A stretch of DNA of 64,000 bases from Cladocopium goreaui (GCA_947184155.2 CAMXCT020006647.1:310001-374000); one strand, 5' to 3'; counted from the stretch's first letter, positions 20,941 to 32,044 are shown. Notes: generated by a model not told the origin, from the letters alone. A program made the numbers and translations.

Positions 20941-21020
20941 GCATCATCTTGCATCATCTTGCATCATCTTGCATCATCTTGCATCATCTTGCATCATCTT
21001 GCATCATCTTGCATCATCTT
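20941..21020. repeat. 10-bp tandem repeat, eight perfect copies
   Basis: GCATCATCTT is repeated eight times without a mismatch. The purity suggests recent expansion. Confidence 0.98.
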
Positions 21021-21104
21021 GCCAGCTTCTTTATGGCTTAAATCATGTTAAATCCCCACTTTCTCTGGTAAAATCCCAATTTTTCGCCATTTTTGTTGCT
21101 CCAG

Positions 21105-21166
21105 GCGCTTGGCGCAGACGCGGCCGGCCGCCGCACGGCATGGTTTGGCACTGTCTGCGCTGTATG
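21105..21166 (+). CDS. Exon (gene 3 chain), helical repeat-like
   Basis: The acceptor is CTCCAG|G and the donor G|GTGGAG. The frame reads RLAQTRPAAARHGLALSALY. The local GC content is high, unlike the flanking intron. It joins 20354 in phase 2 and 22296 in phase 1. Confidence 0.55.
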
Positions 21167-22107
21167 GTGGAGCTGCAGGGAGCTGAAAATCATGGGAAAA
21201 TCCATGGGAAAAGCCACATTCTTTGGAGAAACTCTGAGAAACCCGGTTTTTGATGATCTCATAAAGTGAATGTTGAATGGAATCTAGAATGGGATCATAT
21301 GAATTTTGATAGGAGAAATTTTGAAAAATTGATAAGAACAATTCAACAAAAGCCTGAAAATTGACCAAAAAGCCTGAAACCACGTCACGTCTGATTTTGT
21401 CATATTTTCCTCAAGTTTTTTGGATCAGCAAAATCTTCATGGGGTAAATCTGGGTCATCCCCTGAGGTCACCGGCTGTTTGATCTTCACCTGGCCCCACG
21501 CGACTGGTTTGGTTGGGGCACCCGCCGTGGGGAAGCTGGGAGCTGGGAGTTGGCGAAATCAGAATGTCCTACCCAGCTTTTTTGGGAACATTGTTTCTTT
21601 GAATCAATGGTTTTCCCACATTGTTTTGGTAAAATGATTGTTTTTGAATCCGCAAGGGTTTTGTATGTTTTGAGGATTTGTTCAGTATGCCACCATCATC
21701 CCCCATGACCAACGTATTCTTCAGATCGGAACCACCTGTTTATGGGTGCTTGAGCCACAACCCATCGGATTGATTTATTTAAGGCTGGTTATGGATGGTT
21801 GGAAATATTGGAGTGTAACATCCATTCCACAACTACCTAAAATGTGTGGATTGTCCATGTATATGTATACATATATGTGCGCACATATATATATATATGT
21901 ACGTATTATACATAATATATATATATATATACATGCATGTGGATGTACATATATTAAATAGTTGTGGATATTTTGGATATTACAGCATCATCCAGCCAAA
22001 AAAGTGTGGCAAACCATGGCAACCCTCCCGACAAAGCAACTCTGGCGTGCTGTGCTGATCTGGAAATGAAAACGCTTAAAATGATGAACTTCAGGTTGAT
22101 TAAAACA

Positions 22108-22223
22108 TACCCTCTGGTAAACAAACATAGCTATTGAAAATGGCCATAGAAATAGTTGATTTACCCATTAATAACATGGTGGATCTTTCCATGGTTTTAT
22201 GTAAACGTTTACCAGGCCGGGTA
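22108..22223. mobile_element. Family B short inverted-repeat element
   Basis: The ends are TACCCTCTGGTAAAC and GTTTACCAGGCCGGGTA. The inside has AACATAGCTATTGAAAATGG and TTGATTTACCCATTAATAAC. It is 116 bp long, has a potential donor and acceptor in its ends, and shows no obvious target duplication. Confidence 0.8.
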
Positions 22224-22295
22224 ACCTTGGATTGAATCCATCAATAAATCTCATCAGAAAATCCCATAAATGGAAGCCTTCTGAGATCGCGCTAG

Positions 22296-22361
22296 GTCTC
22301 GCCTTGGCAGATTGCCGGCAGACACCTCAGCTCGAGTTTTTTGATGCCATTGCAGATGAGC
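22296..22361 (+). CDS. Exon (gene 3 chain), helical repeat-like
   Basis: The acceptor is GCGCTAG|G and the donor C|GTTAAT. The frame reads LALADCRQTPQLEFFDAIAD then E. Splicing at C|GT makes an Arg codon with the next exon and avoids the TAA one codon later. The Ala/Leu spacing resembles FASTK/OPR-like helical repeats. Confidence 0.6.
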
Positions 22362-22624
22362 GTTAATCAGATGCCATACGGGTATAACTGAAACAAAAAA
22401 TTGAATTAATGATTGATTAATGATAATCAATGATTAATTAATGAGAATTAGTGATTAATTAATGATAATTAATAATTAATCAATGATAATCAATGATGAT
22501 TAATGAAGACGTCCCTATTTAAAAGGTAGGATTTATCCCTGAAAAAAAACGTCAAAACGTGTGATTGCATGTCATAGTTATCATTTGCCCAGATTTCGGA
22601 GTTCGGAGTTTCCCGTTCTTCCAG

Positions 22625-22779
22625 GTCTTCTCGTGGCATCTGCTACATCGCTGCTGGTGCATTGTGCTGTCTTAGATGTTGCAAGATGGCCCAGTTTATT
22701 CTGTGAGGAACTGTCGAAAAACCTGGAAATTGGTGGAAAGATGTTGGAGAACTGCAGGAAGACTGTTGCTTCAGGGCTG
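22625..22779 (+). CDS. Exon (gene 3 chain), helical repeat-like; 3' edge uncertain
   Basis: The acceptor is CTTCCAG|G, in phase with 22361. The frame reads LLVASATSLLVHCAVLDVAR, WPSLFCEELSKNLEI, and stays open to TGA at 22780-22782. An internal GT (ATT G|GTGGAA, near 22733) may be the real donor. It continues the helical-repeat pattern. Confidence 0.55.
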
Positions 22780-22782
22780 TGA

Positions 22783-23761
22783 TGTGTTTGGCTGAATTGG
22801 CTTTATTTTTTGTTCATTTTGATGGCGGTGTAGTTTTGGTACCAAGCTTGAAAATGATAGTCTTCAGCAAGCCAGATATCTTCCAAATTCTTCCAACGTG
22901 TTTTTTTTGCAAATTTTTAATTGTTGATTTTGTTGGCCGGTTTTTTCAGTGCTGGAGTCGTGAACGAGGCAATACAATGTTCTTCCAGATTTGCCACGAG
23001 ATGTCGGGCACTTGGCAACTGCAGATCGAGTGAGGTGAAACGGTCAAGTTGACTCCCAATGTTTGGGAAGATTGTCGTAACCGGGGACACAAGAAGCCCA
23101 TCCCAGCGATGGCTAAGGGGTGGCATTCTTCATGGCCGTGTTGAGCTTTTGCACGGTAGGCCTGAGCAGGCCACTCACTTTTGGAGATTTGGACGCCGCT
23201 ATGCCCATGCCCAAAAATTTCCATTGCTATGGGTGGTAACCATCCCCAAATGACTGTTTATCGTGGTTTGTTTTGTTTTATTTATGTCTGTTGATCATTA
23301 GGTTTCCCACATTAGTTGAGTTGTATAAAAATAGGGGGCCATTGTGTCCAAATGTGGAAGATCACTGGCTGAAGAACTCATTTCTGGTTCTGTGATGTAG
23401 CTGCAGGCCCAGCTTTTTTACTTACCTTTCAGCTTCAGAGTATTAACTTTGATTCTTTGACTAAACGGCACAGATAGTCATTCCATGTCATTCCATGTCA
23501 TTCCATATCTCTTCCGAAAGCGAAGAGAAATGTGTGGCCTGAAAGCTTCCATATTAGACTTCCAACAAAAAAATGAGGGGAAATTCCACCCAATTCCAAT
23601 GGATCCTGATCGAAAAAAATGGTGATTTCGGAGCTAACCAAAGCCTTCAATATCCTTCATTTTCAGGTACAGAATTTACTGAGTTACTGTAATTTTCGAC
23701 ATCATAAAACTACAGAAAGTCACCAGCCAGTGGGGCTCCATGAGACGCCCAGCGCCCGCAG
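22783..23761. other. Intron-like, exon candidates unresolved
   Basis: A coding-like block on the + strand at about 23126-23215 (GGILHGRVELLHGRPEQATH) competes with a minus-strand frame over the same bases. It may be an exon of the gene 3 chain. Otherwise no supported feature was found. Confidence 0.35.
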
Positions 23762-23824
23762 TTTCCGTTGGTTGGCGCTGCTGGGCCTCTTTCATCATTT
23801 GCTGGACCTGGCGAGGCCGATGGT
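23762..23824 (+). CDS. Exon candidate (gene 3 chain)
   Basis: The frame reads FRWLALLGLFHHLLDLARPM then V, an amphipathic Leu-rich helix. The donor GT|GTGCCG gives phase 2, matching the exon at 25198. The acceptor CCGCAG at 23761 is one of several; the frame is open upstream to about 23667, so the 5' edge is unsure. Confidence 0.5.
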
Positions 23825-23879
23825 GTGCCGATGGTTTGACGTGACCACATCGCTATGGCTATGGCAATAGACATCCAGG

Positions 23880-25190
23880 ATCTAACAGAAATATAGATGG
23901 ATAGATGATCTAATATATGATACTAATAAGGATCTAATAAATATAATAGAAATTTAGATAGTTAGATTCATTACTATTAATATTATATATATATTACCAT
24001 TATCATGATCCAATGATGTTATATTACTATCATTATCTGATGGTAATGATAATGATAATGACAAGTAAAAATACTACTAGAATGATAGTAATGATAGTAA
24101 TGATATTATCAATGATAGTAATGATAGTAACGGATCTTCAGTAATTGTAATATGAATGATAGTAATGATAGTAACAATCACCTACTAGTAATGATAATAA
24201 TACTATGGCCAGTAATCGTATCTAAAATCAACTAATTAATAACCACATACTATTATTTGTTCTTAATGGCTGGTAACATTTGGTAACTATTATTAATGAT
24301 AGCAATGATAATAGTAGTAATAGTAACAATATGGATCTAACAGTAATAGTAGTCATAGTCGGTAATAGTAATAGTATCTAATAGTTGTTTGGGATTAGTA
24401 TGAAATATTACTATATTACTACTACAATCAATCATTACCAATAATTAATTCTTGTCAATCATTATATACAGCTACTTTAACTGATTGACGATGATATAGT
24501 TTACTATGAATGATTGGAGTATATTAGAGTAGTAATGATTGTAGTAGGGGGTTTATACCACCATACTTAATTACCCCTTCTATTCTTAATCTTGAACCCA
24601 TCTGATTTTAGTAGATATAATAGGGATGACATAGTACCAGATGGTGATTCTTATATAGTAGTGTTATATATACTAATATCTATAGTAGTGGTATAAACTG
24701 ATATTTTATTTCGTAACCTTTGGTAATCAAACATGGCTAGCTGAGAAATCAGTTTCAAACATGACGGAAATGGTGGATTTTCCGGCAGACCATTTTGAAA
24801 ATATGTCAGAGGGTAATCCCCATTATCTATGATGATCAGAAGGTGATTTAAGTGTGATTGTTGGTTGATAATTGGTGATTGAATGAGAATAACCAGCTGA
24901 TTATTGGTGATACGTTGGTTTACTTGCTGTTTGTATAATAATTTGATTGAAACCTTATCACTTTAGATGATTGAAATGTGAGTGTGTATGATTCGATTCT
25001 CAAAGATGGTATTGCTATATGTTTTCCTGGTGTTTTTTTTTCGATGTGATTGAACCTGGTCGCTTATGATTACATATATATATATATAATATTCATTTCA
25101 TTGATGTTGAAACTTGAAAACCGTTGAATGTCCACTGATGTTTTTGGTTGATCAAGTTGAGCCTTGATGTTTTTCAACCCAACATCCCTG
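23880..25190. repeat. AT-rich stretch with degenerate ATGATAGTA repeats
   Basis: Words such as AATGATAGTAATGATAGTAA recur irregularly from about 23990 to 24370, followed by AT-rich DNA. I see no exon. It is probably one long intron. Confidence 0.7.
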
Positions 25191-25197
25191 GGCCTAG

Positions 25198-25234
25198 GCA
25201 CAACCGCGTTCGCATGGACCAGGCCCAACTCGGC
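25198..25234 (+). CDS. Exon candidate (gene 3 chain)
   Basis: The acceptor is GCCTAG|G and the donor is GC (GGC|GCTCGC). The frame reads HNRVRMDQAQLG. It joins 23824 in phase 2 and 25871 in phase 0. At 37 bp it is supported mainly by phase. Confidence 0.4.
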
Positions 25235-25326
25235 GCTCGCAACTCCACATGAGTCAATAAAAACGCCCAACTGCTGATTGGCGTCATGAAATAAGGAGTA
25301 GTAATGAGTTATACTGAGTTATGGGA

Positions 25327-25408
25327 TTATGAACTAACCCATGAATGGGAAACCGTGTTTAACCAACCAGTATTTCATGAGATAGGGGTATTTTTTATGG
25401 CTCACATG
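25327..25408. repeat. Dispersed repeat (family C), copy 2
   Basis: It shares TATGAACTAACCC, TTTAACCAA-type and TTTATGAGATAGG-type blocks, then TATGGCTCACAT, in the same order as 20579-20665. The two diverged copies indicate a third dispersed element family. Confidence 0.55.
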
Positions 25409-25719
25409 GGGGTTCAAGTATGCTCTCTGTCTTGCGGGAGCAAGTTCATCAATTTGTGAGCCAAGAAGTCGCAAAAAGTTGGTGACAGTGTCCTAGTTTT
25501 TCCACATCTATGCGGGTTCTCAAAATGCGGAACCCATGGGAATATCATCCAAGTTATTTAAGGTCATTTTTCATGGGGCAACAGCAATGGTTTTTAGAGA
25601 GGTTGCCCATTCTTGAGAAAACAAGAATTTGACTGTGATTCTCAAATTTCATCAGTCATTACTAAGTGACTACCTAATAACAACTACCACGTTGATTACG
25701 AAGTTCCTACCATTATTAA

Positions 25720-25732
25720 CCCTAAACCCTAA
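25720..25732. repeat. Short interstitial telomere-like motif
   Basis: CCCTAAACCCTAA is almost two units of the plant/dinoflagellate-type telomere repeat. So short a run may be chance. Confidence 0.4.
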
Positions 25733-25870
25733 GTTACTACCTGACATAATTACTAAATCTATTCAATGACTAGTTGAACTTTGAAGGCTAGTAACTTATA
25801 TTTCGTTAAGGTAACCTTTCAATGACAGTTCTACTAAGTTACCCATCACCCAGCCCCCAGGGGTCCCCAG

Positions 25871-25924
25871 GTAGCGGCCGCCCAGCGCTTTCAACACCTG
25901 GACTGGCATGTCATTGGAGCACAG
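25871..25924 (+). CDS. Exon (gene 3 chain)
   Basis: The acceptor is TCCCCAG|G and the donor CAG|GTGGGA. Eighteen codons read VAAAQRFQHLDWHVIGAQ, phase 0 at both ends. High GC content in AT-rich surroundings supports it. Its connection to the exon at 28538 needs at least one unseen exon. Confidence 0.6.
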
Positions 25925-26159
25925 GTGGGACCCGGGACGACTGGGAGCCATAAGTCAGTGATATTTTGATGTATATACATACAATTACATACATATCACT
26001 GCATACACTGACTTATGTATATATATATACAATTATATACATATTATTGCCATAGTTATTGGCATTAATGTACATACATATCATGGTTAGCATATAAAAA
26101 AAGAATCGATTTAAGAGTAATAATCATGATTAGTACATTATTATTATGGCCATCATCAT

Positions 26160-26268
26160 CTTACTGGTGCTAAACGCAGGGAATGAGGGAATGATGAATA
26201 ATCACTAGTAATAATCATCCCAGCAACCCCCAGCAACCCATCCATTCCCTACGTTTAGCACCAGTAAG
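26160..26268. mobile_element. Short inverted-repeat element with CTGGT/ACCAG ends
   Basis: CTTACTGGTGCTAAACG at the left is perfectly inverted at the right (CGTTTAGCACCAGTAAG), continuing as an imperfect AGGGAATG/CATTCCCT pair. The length is 109 bp. Its ends again contain CTG|GT and ACCAG|, like families A and B, but the sequence is otherwise unrelated. Confidence 0.75.
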
Positions 26269-26715
26269 CCATTCGAGAGAATGATAAATATGATCTCTTT
26301 CTGGACTTTGGACGGAATGAATGTGTGGAAAATAGAAAGATAACATGAATATGGAATGATACTGATACTAACACCAATCATATTGTACCAGTAATAAAAC
26401 ATTAATCCATGATGCTTGCTAGCATTATTGACAATGGAAAAATATTCCATCGAATGCAGCGGGTCATGAGAAATAGTCAACAATACGATCTATTGTGGTG
26501 TTTATCCAAAAATGGTATCTCAAAATGGCCATCAGCCGCAATGGTAAAATGATAATCGAAGGAAGTTTAGAAGTCAAACTTCCGACAACATGGACAGATG
26601 AAAAGCAGAGATGGGAAGAGTCAGAGAGAAGAGAAGAGTAAAAGAGAGAAGATCAGAGAAGAGAAAGAGTCAGAAGAAAGAAGATGCAGATGCACGAAAA
26701 GGTAAATGTAGTATT

Positions 26716-27208
26716 GTTGTAGTTGTAGTTGTAGTTGTAGTGTAGTGTAGTGGAATGTAGTGTAGTGTAGTGTAATGTAGTGTAATTGAGTGTAGTGTAA
26801 TGGAGTGTAGTGGAATGTAGTGTAGTGTAGTGTAGTGTATTGTAGTGTAGTGTAGTGTAGTGTAATTGAGTGTAGCGGAGTGTAGTGGAGTGTAGCGTAC
26901 TGTAGTGGAATGTAGTGTAGTTGTAGTGTAGTGTAGTGGAATGTATTGTAGTGTAATGTAGTTTAGTGTAGTGGAAGGTAGTGCAGTGTAGTGTAATGTA
27001 GTGTAGTGGAGTGTAGTGTAATTGAGTGTAGCGGAGTGTAGTGGAGTGTAGTGCAGTGTAGTGTAGTGTAGTGTAACTGAGTGTAATTGAGTGTAATTAA
27101 GTGTAGTGTAGTGTACTGGAGTGTACTGTAGTGGAACGTAGTGAAGGTGTAGTTGTAGTTTAGTTTAGTGTATTGGAGTGTAGTGTGGTGTAGTGGTGGT
27201 TGTAGTTG
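26716..27208. repeat. TGTAG-type minisatellite
   Basis: The pentamer GTGTA/GTGTAGTGTA is repeated with frequent GGA, AATT and ACT variants over nearly 500 bp. Confidence 0.95.
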
Positions 27209-27245
27209 AAAATGCTACAAAACCCTCACGTTTTGCTCACTTTTG

Positions 27246-27765
27246 ACAAGGTGCACAATCCCTTGCACCTGCCACGCGAAACGACATCTGAACCTCCAAG
27301 AGTGGTCCGAACCCCTGGTGTTTTTAACGTTTTGACTTCGAAATGTGCTTCGCGCCGCAACGGCGTGCACTTTTTCGACATCTCAACTTCCAAAAGTGGT
27401 CCGTACATGGTGTGTTTTGTACATTTTGACTTCGAAATGTGTTTCGCGCCACAACGGCGTGCACTCTTTCAACATCTGAACCTCCCAAAGTGGCGCGAGC
27501 ATGTGGTGTTTTGTACATTTTGACTTCGAAATGTGCTTCGCGCCACAACGGCGTGCACTTTTTCGACATCTCAACTTCCAAAAGTGGTCCGACACTGGTG
27601 TGTTTTGTGCATTTTGACTTCGAAATGTGCTTTGCGCCACAACGGCGTGCACTTTTTCGACATCTTATCTTCCAAAAGTGGTCCGACACTGGTGTGTTTT
27701 GTACATGTTGACTTCAAAATGTGCTTCGTGCCACAACGGCGTGCAATTTTTCATCTCTCATCTGG
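27246..27765. repeat. 94-bp tandem satellite, 5-6 copies
   Basis: The word GACTTCGAAATGTG recurs at 27334, 27428, 27522 and 27616, and as GACTTCAAAATGTG at 27710, exactly 94 bp apart each time. Each unit also has CAACGGCGTGCACTTTTTCG. Long frames on both strands over the array come from the repeat and are not genes. Confidence 0.95.
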
Positions 27766-27927
27766 CCAGATGGCTCCGCACCCGCCGCTTTAGCGAGCCT
27801 ACTTTTCGACCCTCTGGAGCTCCAAATCATTGGAAAAACACAGTGTTTCGCGACTTCACTACACTACACTAATTACACTACACTACACTACACTCCACCA
27901 CACTACACTGAATTACACTGCACCACA

Positions 27928-28134
27928 GATAGACAGGTAGACAGATAGATAGATAGATAGATAGACAGATAGACAGGTAGACAGGTAGACAGACAGATAG
28001 ATAGATAGATCGATCGATCGATAGATAGATAATAGATAGGTAATTAGATGAAAGAACGAGAGAGAGAGAGAGAGAGATCGATAGATAGATAGATAGATAG
28101 GTAGGTAGGCAGGTAGGTAGGTAGGTAGGTAGTC
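27928..28134. repeat. GATA/GACA/GAGA microsatellite
   Basis: Tetranucleotide repeats of GATA, GACA, GTAG and GA run continuously; they are the last internal repeat of island 1. Confidence 0.95.
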
Positions 28135-28537
28135 AGAGCAAGAGAGAGAAAGAGAGGAGACCTCAAGCACCTTTCGGTCCATCAGTGGATTCGCTCTGCC
28201 ATCCGTGATTCACAACAACCAATATCTCCTATAGGTTTCCTATTTTGAAACTTCCGCCACCGCCTTGTGCAGTACTACTGGTATCATCTCCAAGAGATAA
28301 TAGCAGTATAACCCTTGCGCAAGCGATTCAGCAGAAGTCAAAAATTTAAGTGACCCCCATTCGACCGAAAACCATCGGTGATGGTAACAGAAAACCCAGA
28401 TAGAATGGTGGATTTAGATGGATTTTGCCATCATATCATCATTTACAGGGGGAAAAACAAAAAAACTCACAAGCAACAAAACGGGAGATGCAACTGATCC
28501 TCTTTGGGACAAGAAAAACTTGGCCAGTTGACTGCAG

Positions 28538-28614
28538 GCTTTGTGGGATTCCAGCAAAGTCTCGATTCTGGGTTTCATCTGGAGGTCTGCGCTGCGATGG
28601 TCGGGGCTTTTGTT
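28538..28614 (+). CDS. Exon (methyltransferase gene, 5' part of chain)
   Basis: The acceptor is ACTGCAG|G and the donor GTT|GTAAGA. The frame reads FVGFQQSLDSGFHLEVCAAM, VGAFV. Phase 0 at the end fits 29109. Domain not recognised. Confidence 0.6.
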
Positions 28615-28661
28615 GTAAGAACCAGTAAAACAGGTGTAGAATCAGCCAGAAATATATTATA

Positions 28662-28762
28662 ACCCTAGCTACATGATGCCACATATTTTTCATAATCACA
28701 TTCCATGTAGCTAGGGTTTTAATAATCTGGAATAAGATGGAGTAGAACCCTAGCTACATGTT
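28662..28762. repeat. Inverted/direct triplet of AACCCTAGCTACATG
   Basis: AACCCTAGCTACATG occurs at about 28662, inverted at about 28705 (CATGTAGCTAGGGTT), and again direct at about 28746. It can form a stem-loop in intron sequence. Confidence 0.7.
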
Positions 28763-29108
28763 TTGAGAATGATATTCCATCCATTTCCATCCAATGGAAG
28801 GGAGGATATATGTGTTCATAATGATGTGGGACGTCAGTCGTGATCTGTTGGACATGTAACATGTCTTTTTGAATGGTTGGTAGACCACCGGCTTGTCTGG
28901 AGCGGAAGCCCAGCTATAATTGAAATGATTCAATGATCACCAAATATGTAGATATTGTCTATATACATATATTCGCATGTGTACCATATTAATCCATATC
29001 ATTATTATTATATACATGCCTATATATATATATAGATAGATATAGATATAGATATGATAATGTTGTATCGTAATATTATGTGTATGTGTGTTTGTATTGC
29101 CATTCTAG

Positions 29109-29198
29109 GGGGACATCTGGGCACGATTTCGACAGGACGACGGTTTGCTCCCTGCAGCATGCGGGGAGCCGAGTTTCCAAAATGCCGTGACGGTCATT
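29109..29198 (+). CDS. Exon (methyltransferase gene chain)
   Basis: The acceptor is TTCTAG|G and the donor ATT|GTAATG. Thirty codons read GDIWARFRQDDGLLPAACGE then PSFQNAVTVI, phase 0 at both ends. Confidence 0.65.
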
Positions 29199-29758
29199 GT
29201 AATGCCATCCTTGGTGGTGCAGTTGGGGTTTTAACTCTAAAAAATTGGTCTAACCATGGGGTTTAAAAGCTCCATAGGTTGGCATCTTACCCCATAGTTA
29301 TGGAACATTATCCATCATTAACCTCCAGCTATAACCAGAATTTTCACTACTGTTTTATATCCACTTATAGCTGCATCCCAGAGTCGCGGAATGGGATCAA
29401 GAGTTCAATCTCCAATGACCTCGTTTTTGGGAGACAGAGCATATAATGCTTCATTATGGACAACTAAAAAGCAAAAGACAAATAGCTAAAATTAGTGATT
29501 AGCCATTCACACCAAGCAGAATTCCACCAGCAGAAATCCATTAGTCCAACATAAGTCATATATATATAATCAAACATGTTCTGGGATTATCCATTCAAAT
29601 TCAAACATCATTCAACCAATTAATGGAAATGGATTTGAAAGGGATATGATGTTTGAAAGATTCAACCATCATCAAGTAGGGGTCATATCCCAACTGATTC
29701 AGGTTATCACCACATATCACCTTTCCCAAGTCGTGACCGCTTCGCCATGCTTCGCCAG

Positions 29759-29872
29759 GTAATCACTGCGTTGATTCCCAACGGCCTGCAAGTCTACGCC
29801 TGCGAGGTGCCAGTGCCCAACTTTGGAGAGAAAGTCGCAATGGGACTGGCCGCGCAATACGTTCCCCCTGAG
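29759..29872 (+). CDS. Exon (methyltransferase gene chain)
   Basis: The acceptor is TCGCCAG|G and the donor GAG|GTGCGA. It reads VITALIPNGLQVYACEVPVP then NFGEKVAMGLAAQYVPPE, phase 0. The GC-rich coding block stands out from its surroundings. No family recognised. Confidence 0.65.
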
Positions 29873-30853
29873 GTGCGATCCGTGGGAGATCGGGAGATCA
29901 GTTGGGGCATGTTGGAATCACCATTTAGAGACTGAAGAGGAGGCTGATTTTTGGGGTGATTTATGGTGATTTATGGTGATTTATGATGGGAATCGCCATT
30001 TTTTTGGGAACCAAAAAAATGGGAATATGTATGATTTATAATATGAAATGGATGTGAATCTTTGGGATATCCCCGAACGAAATCCTGTTCAAAAAGCTGG
30101 GGAAATCATCGAAGTATCGCTGGCTGATTTTCAAGCCATGATTACCAGAGGCTAATGCGATATATCACCAACTTTGAATATCACCAGTAATAGCTATCCA
30201 TAGCACTAATATAGCACTGTTATAGCACTAATATAGCACTAATATAGAACTGAATATAGCACTAATATAGCATTGAATATGACCAGAGGGTAATACGATA
30301 ATATATTACCAACTTTGTTTTCTATCCAACTGCTGAGCAGTTGGGGGTATCCCAGTTTTCCCGACAACTGCTAATAAGGGGAATCATGGGGAGATACTGC
30401 ATGAGTCACATGGAAAATGTGGTAATTTATTTCATGGGATATACCAACTATAATGGTAATATAGCTATTAAATATCATGAAATATAATGGGATATACACA
30501 TTAAATGGGTTTTGTCTTTCTCCGGATTTTTTTCCAACTTAAATTTGGATGTTTTCGGTGTCTGAAAATGGGGGATTGACACCCTGCTTCATCAAACAAT
30601 GGGGTACTAACGAACCAGCTAAGGCAGAGATTTTACCTGGATGGAAGCCGTAAAAGTAGATGTTTTCGAGAGATGGTTATATTATGTTATATTAACAAGT
30701 TGAACAACAATATTCTTCATCCAAAACTGAATTTGTGAATTGAATATTGTTATATTATGTTATATTTGACGAATTGAATAACCATCTTCTAAATCCAAAT
30801 GGTATTTAAACACTTCGCGGCCTGATATCTCCATCGCCGTGATCCCGTCCCAG

Positions 30854-30917
30854 GCACGAGGCAAAGCAAAGAAACCCAACTTCTTCGTGTGCAACGTGGG
30901 CCCGACCCTCGGTCATG
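30854..30917 (+). CDS. Exon (methyltransferase gene chain)
   Basis: The acceptor is GTCCCAG|G and the donor G|GTGGGA. It reads ARGKAKKPNFFVCNVGPTLG then H. It ends in phase 1, completed by the GT that starts the next exon. Confidence 0.65.
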
Positions 30918-31185
30918 GTGGGAAATCCCCGAACTTAATGAGCATTGAAATCTATTGAAATCGTAAAATCATCGAAGCAAATGGTGATTCATGTCCATTG
31001 CCGTTTGATTTCCATGGATATTTTTTTGTTCGGATAATATTCTCACCAATTACTGTTCATATCAATGGCAAAACATATATAATATTATATCATATCAATT
31101 AGGACAATATTATCAATTATGTTTTGTTAGGATGATATCATGGAAATTTTACTGTTGATATCGGTAAAACATCCTGTTCACCAAG

Positions 31186-31234
31186 GTCAAATCTTGGAGT
31201 CGTGCCTGCCGGACATGCAGCCGATAACTCAGCG
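31186..31234 (+). CDS. Exon (methyltransferase gene chain)
   Basis: The acceptor is ACCAAG|G and the donor CG|GTAAGA. It reads QILESCLPDMQPITQ. Phases 1 and 2 agree with both neighbours. Confidence 0.65.
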
Positions 31235-31492
31235 GTAAGAAAAAAGGGGAGGATGTTCAAAACGAAGCAACCAGATTGAACGTGATACGATGAGATGGAA
31301 TATACTGTACGTGTATACATATATATATATTATATTTAATATTATTTATTATTAATTATTACTATTAACATATATATATATATTATTAATATATATATAT
31401 ATAATATAATATTATATATATATATGTGAGTGTGTGGGGTTGTGAGAATTGTGTCAGTGACCTCTTTAGCCTGTGAAGAATTGGGCACTGAG

Positions 31493-31523
31493 GCACACCA
31501 TGAACACGTTGGTTGACGTTGCC
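31493..31523 (+). CDS. Exon (methyltransferase gene chain); 3' edge uncertain
   Basis: The acceptor CACTGAG|G completes the Arg codon of the previous exon. It reads HTMNTLVDVA. The donor GCC|GTCTCA gives phase 0, as the exon at 32351 needs. The frame stays open beyond, so a later donor is possible. Confidence 0.5.
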
Positions 31524-31873
31524 GTCTCAGGGGACATGACGTTTATCCCGGGAAAATCCTGGTTTCAACGCCCTAAAAATGGGGGTTTCAACAGAAAAAT
31601 GCTGGAAATCCACAGCAAAAAATCTTCAGATGGGCTTGTTTCACCAAGAAAAAGATGAGAATAAAAAGAAATGTGGAGATATCAAACCCTTTCAGATTTG
31701 CGGCTTCAGTTGTTTCACTTGTTCTTGATTGATTCCCTAAATTTCGGGCGATGATTCCAATGACCAAGGTGTTTGAGTGGTTTTTCAATCCACCAATAAG
31801 CTGTATCCGGTATTCTTTGACTTAGGCAGCCACTAATTCAGTATCCGATTATCCTTTGTAGAAACAATAGCAT

Positions 31874-32044
31874 CTGATTGGTGGTTTGGAACATGAATTT
31901 TATGTTTCCATATGTTTGGTTTGGAATATTTGATGGGAAAGATCCACCATTTTTAATGGGTAAATCACCAATAATATTGGGAATGTCATGATCCCAACTG
32001 ACGAACCATATTTTTCAGAGGGGTAGGTTGAAACCACCAACCAG
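31874..32044. mobile_element. Family A element with inserted family B-like core
   Basis: The ends are CTGATTGGTGGTTTGGAA and TTGAAACCACCAACCAG. The middle carries GATGGGAAAGATCCACCATT and AATGGGTAAATCACC, words of family B, making it 171 bp instead of about 115. It appears to be a nested insertion or recombinant. Confidence 0.65.

Larger units (their letters stand above)
26557..28283. mobile_element. Composite repeat island 1
   Basis: It begins with GAAGGAAGTTTAGAAG...AAACTTCCG, like the heads of the islands at 54340 and 61030. It ends with a 35-bp tail (28249-28283, AACTTCCGCC...TACTACTGGTA) that closely matches the tail of island 2 at 59444-59478. Inside are a TGTAG minisatellite, a 94-bp satellite and GATA-type repeats. 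The 8-bp left and right ends are inverted to each other (GGAAGTTT and AAACTTCC). Confidence 0.55.

Noticed and set aside
27206-27793. Several 80-120 codon frames on both strands
   Set aside because: They are products of the 94-bp satellite; frames repeat the same peptide in register.
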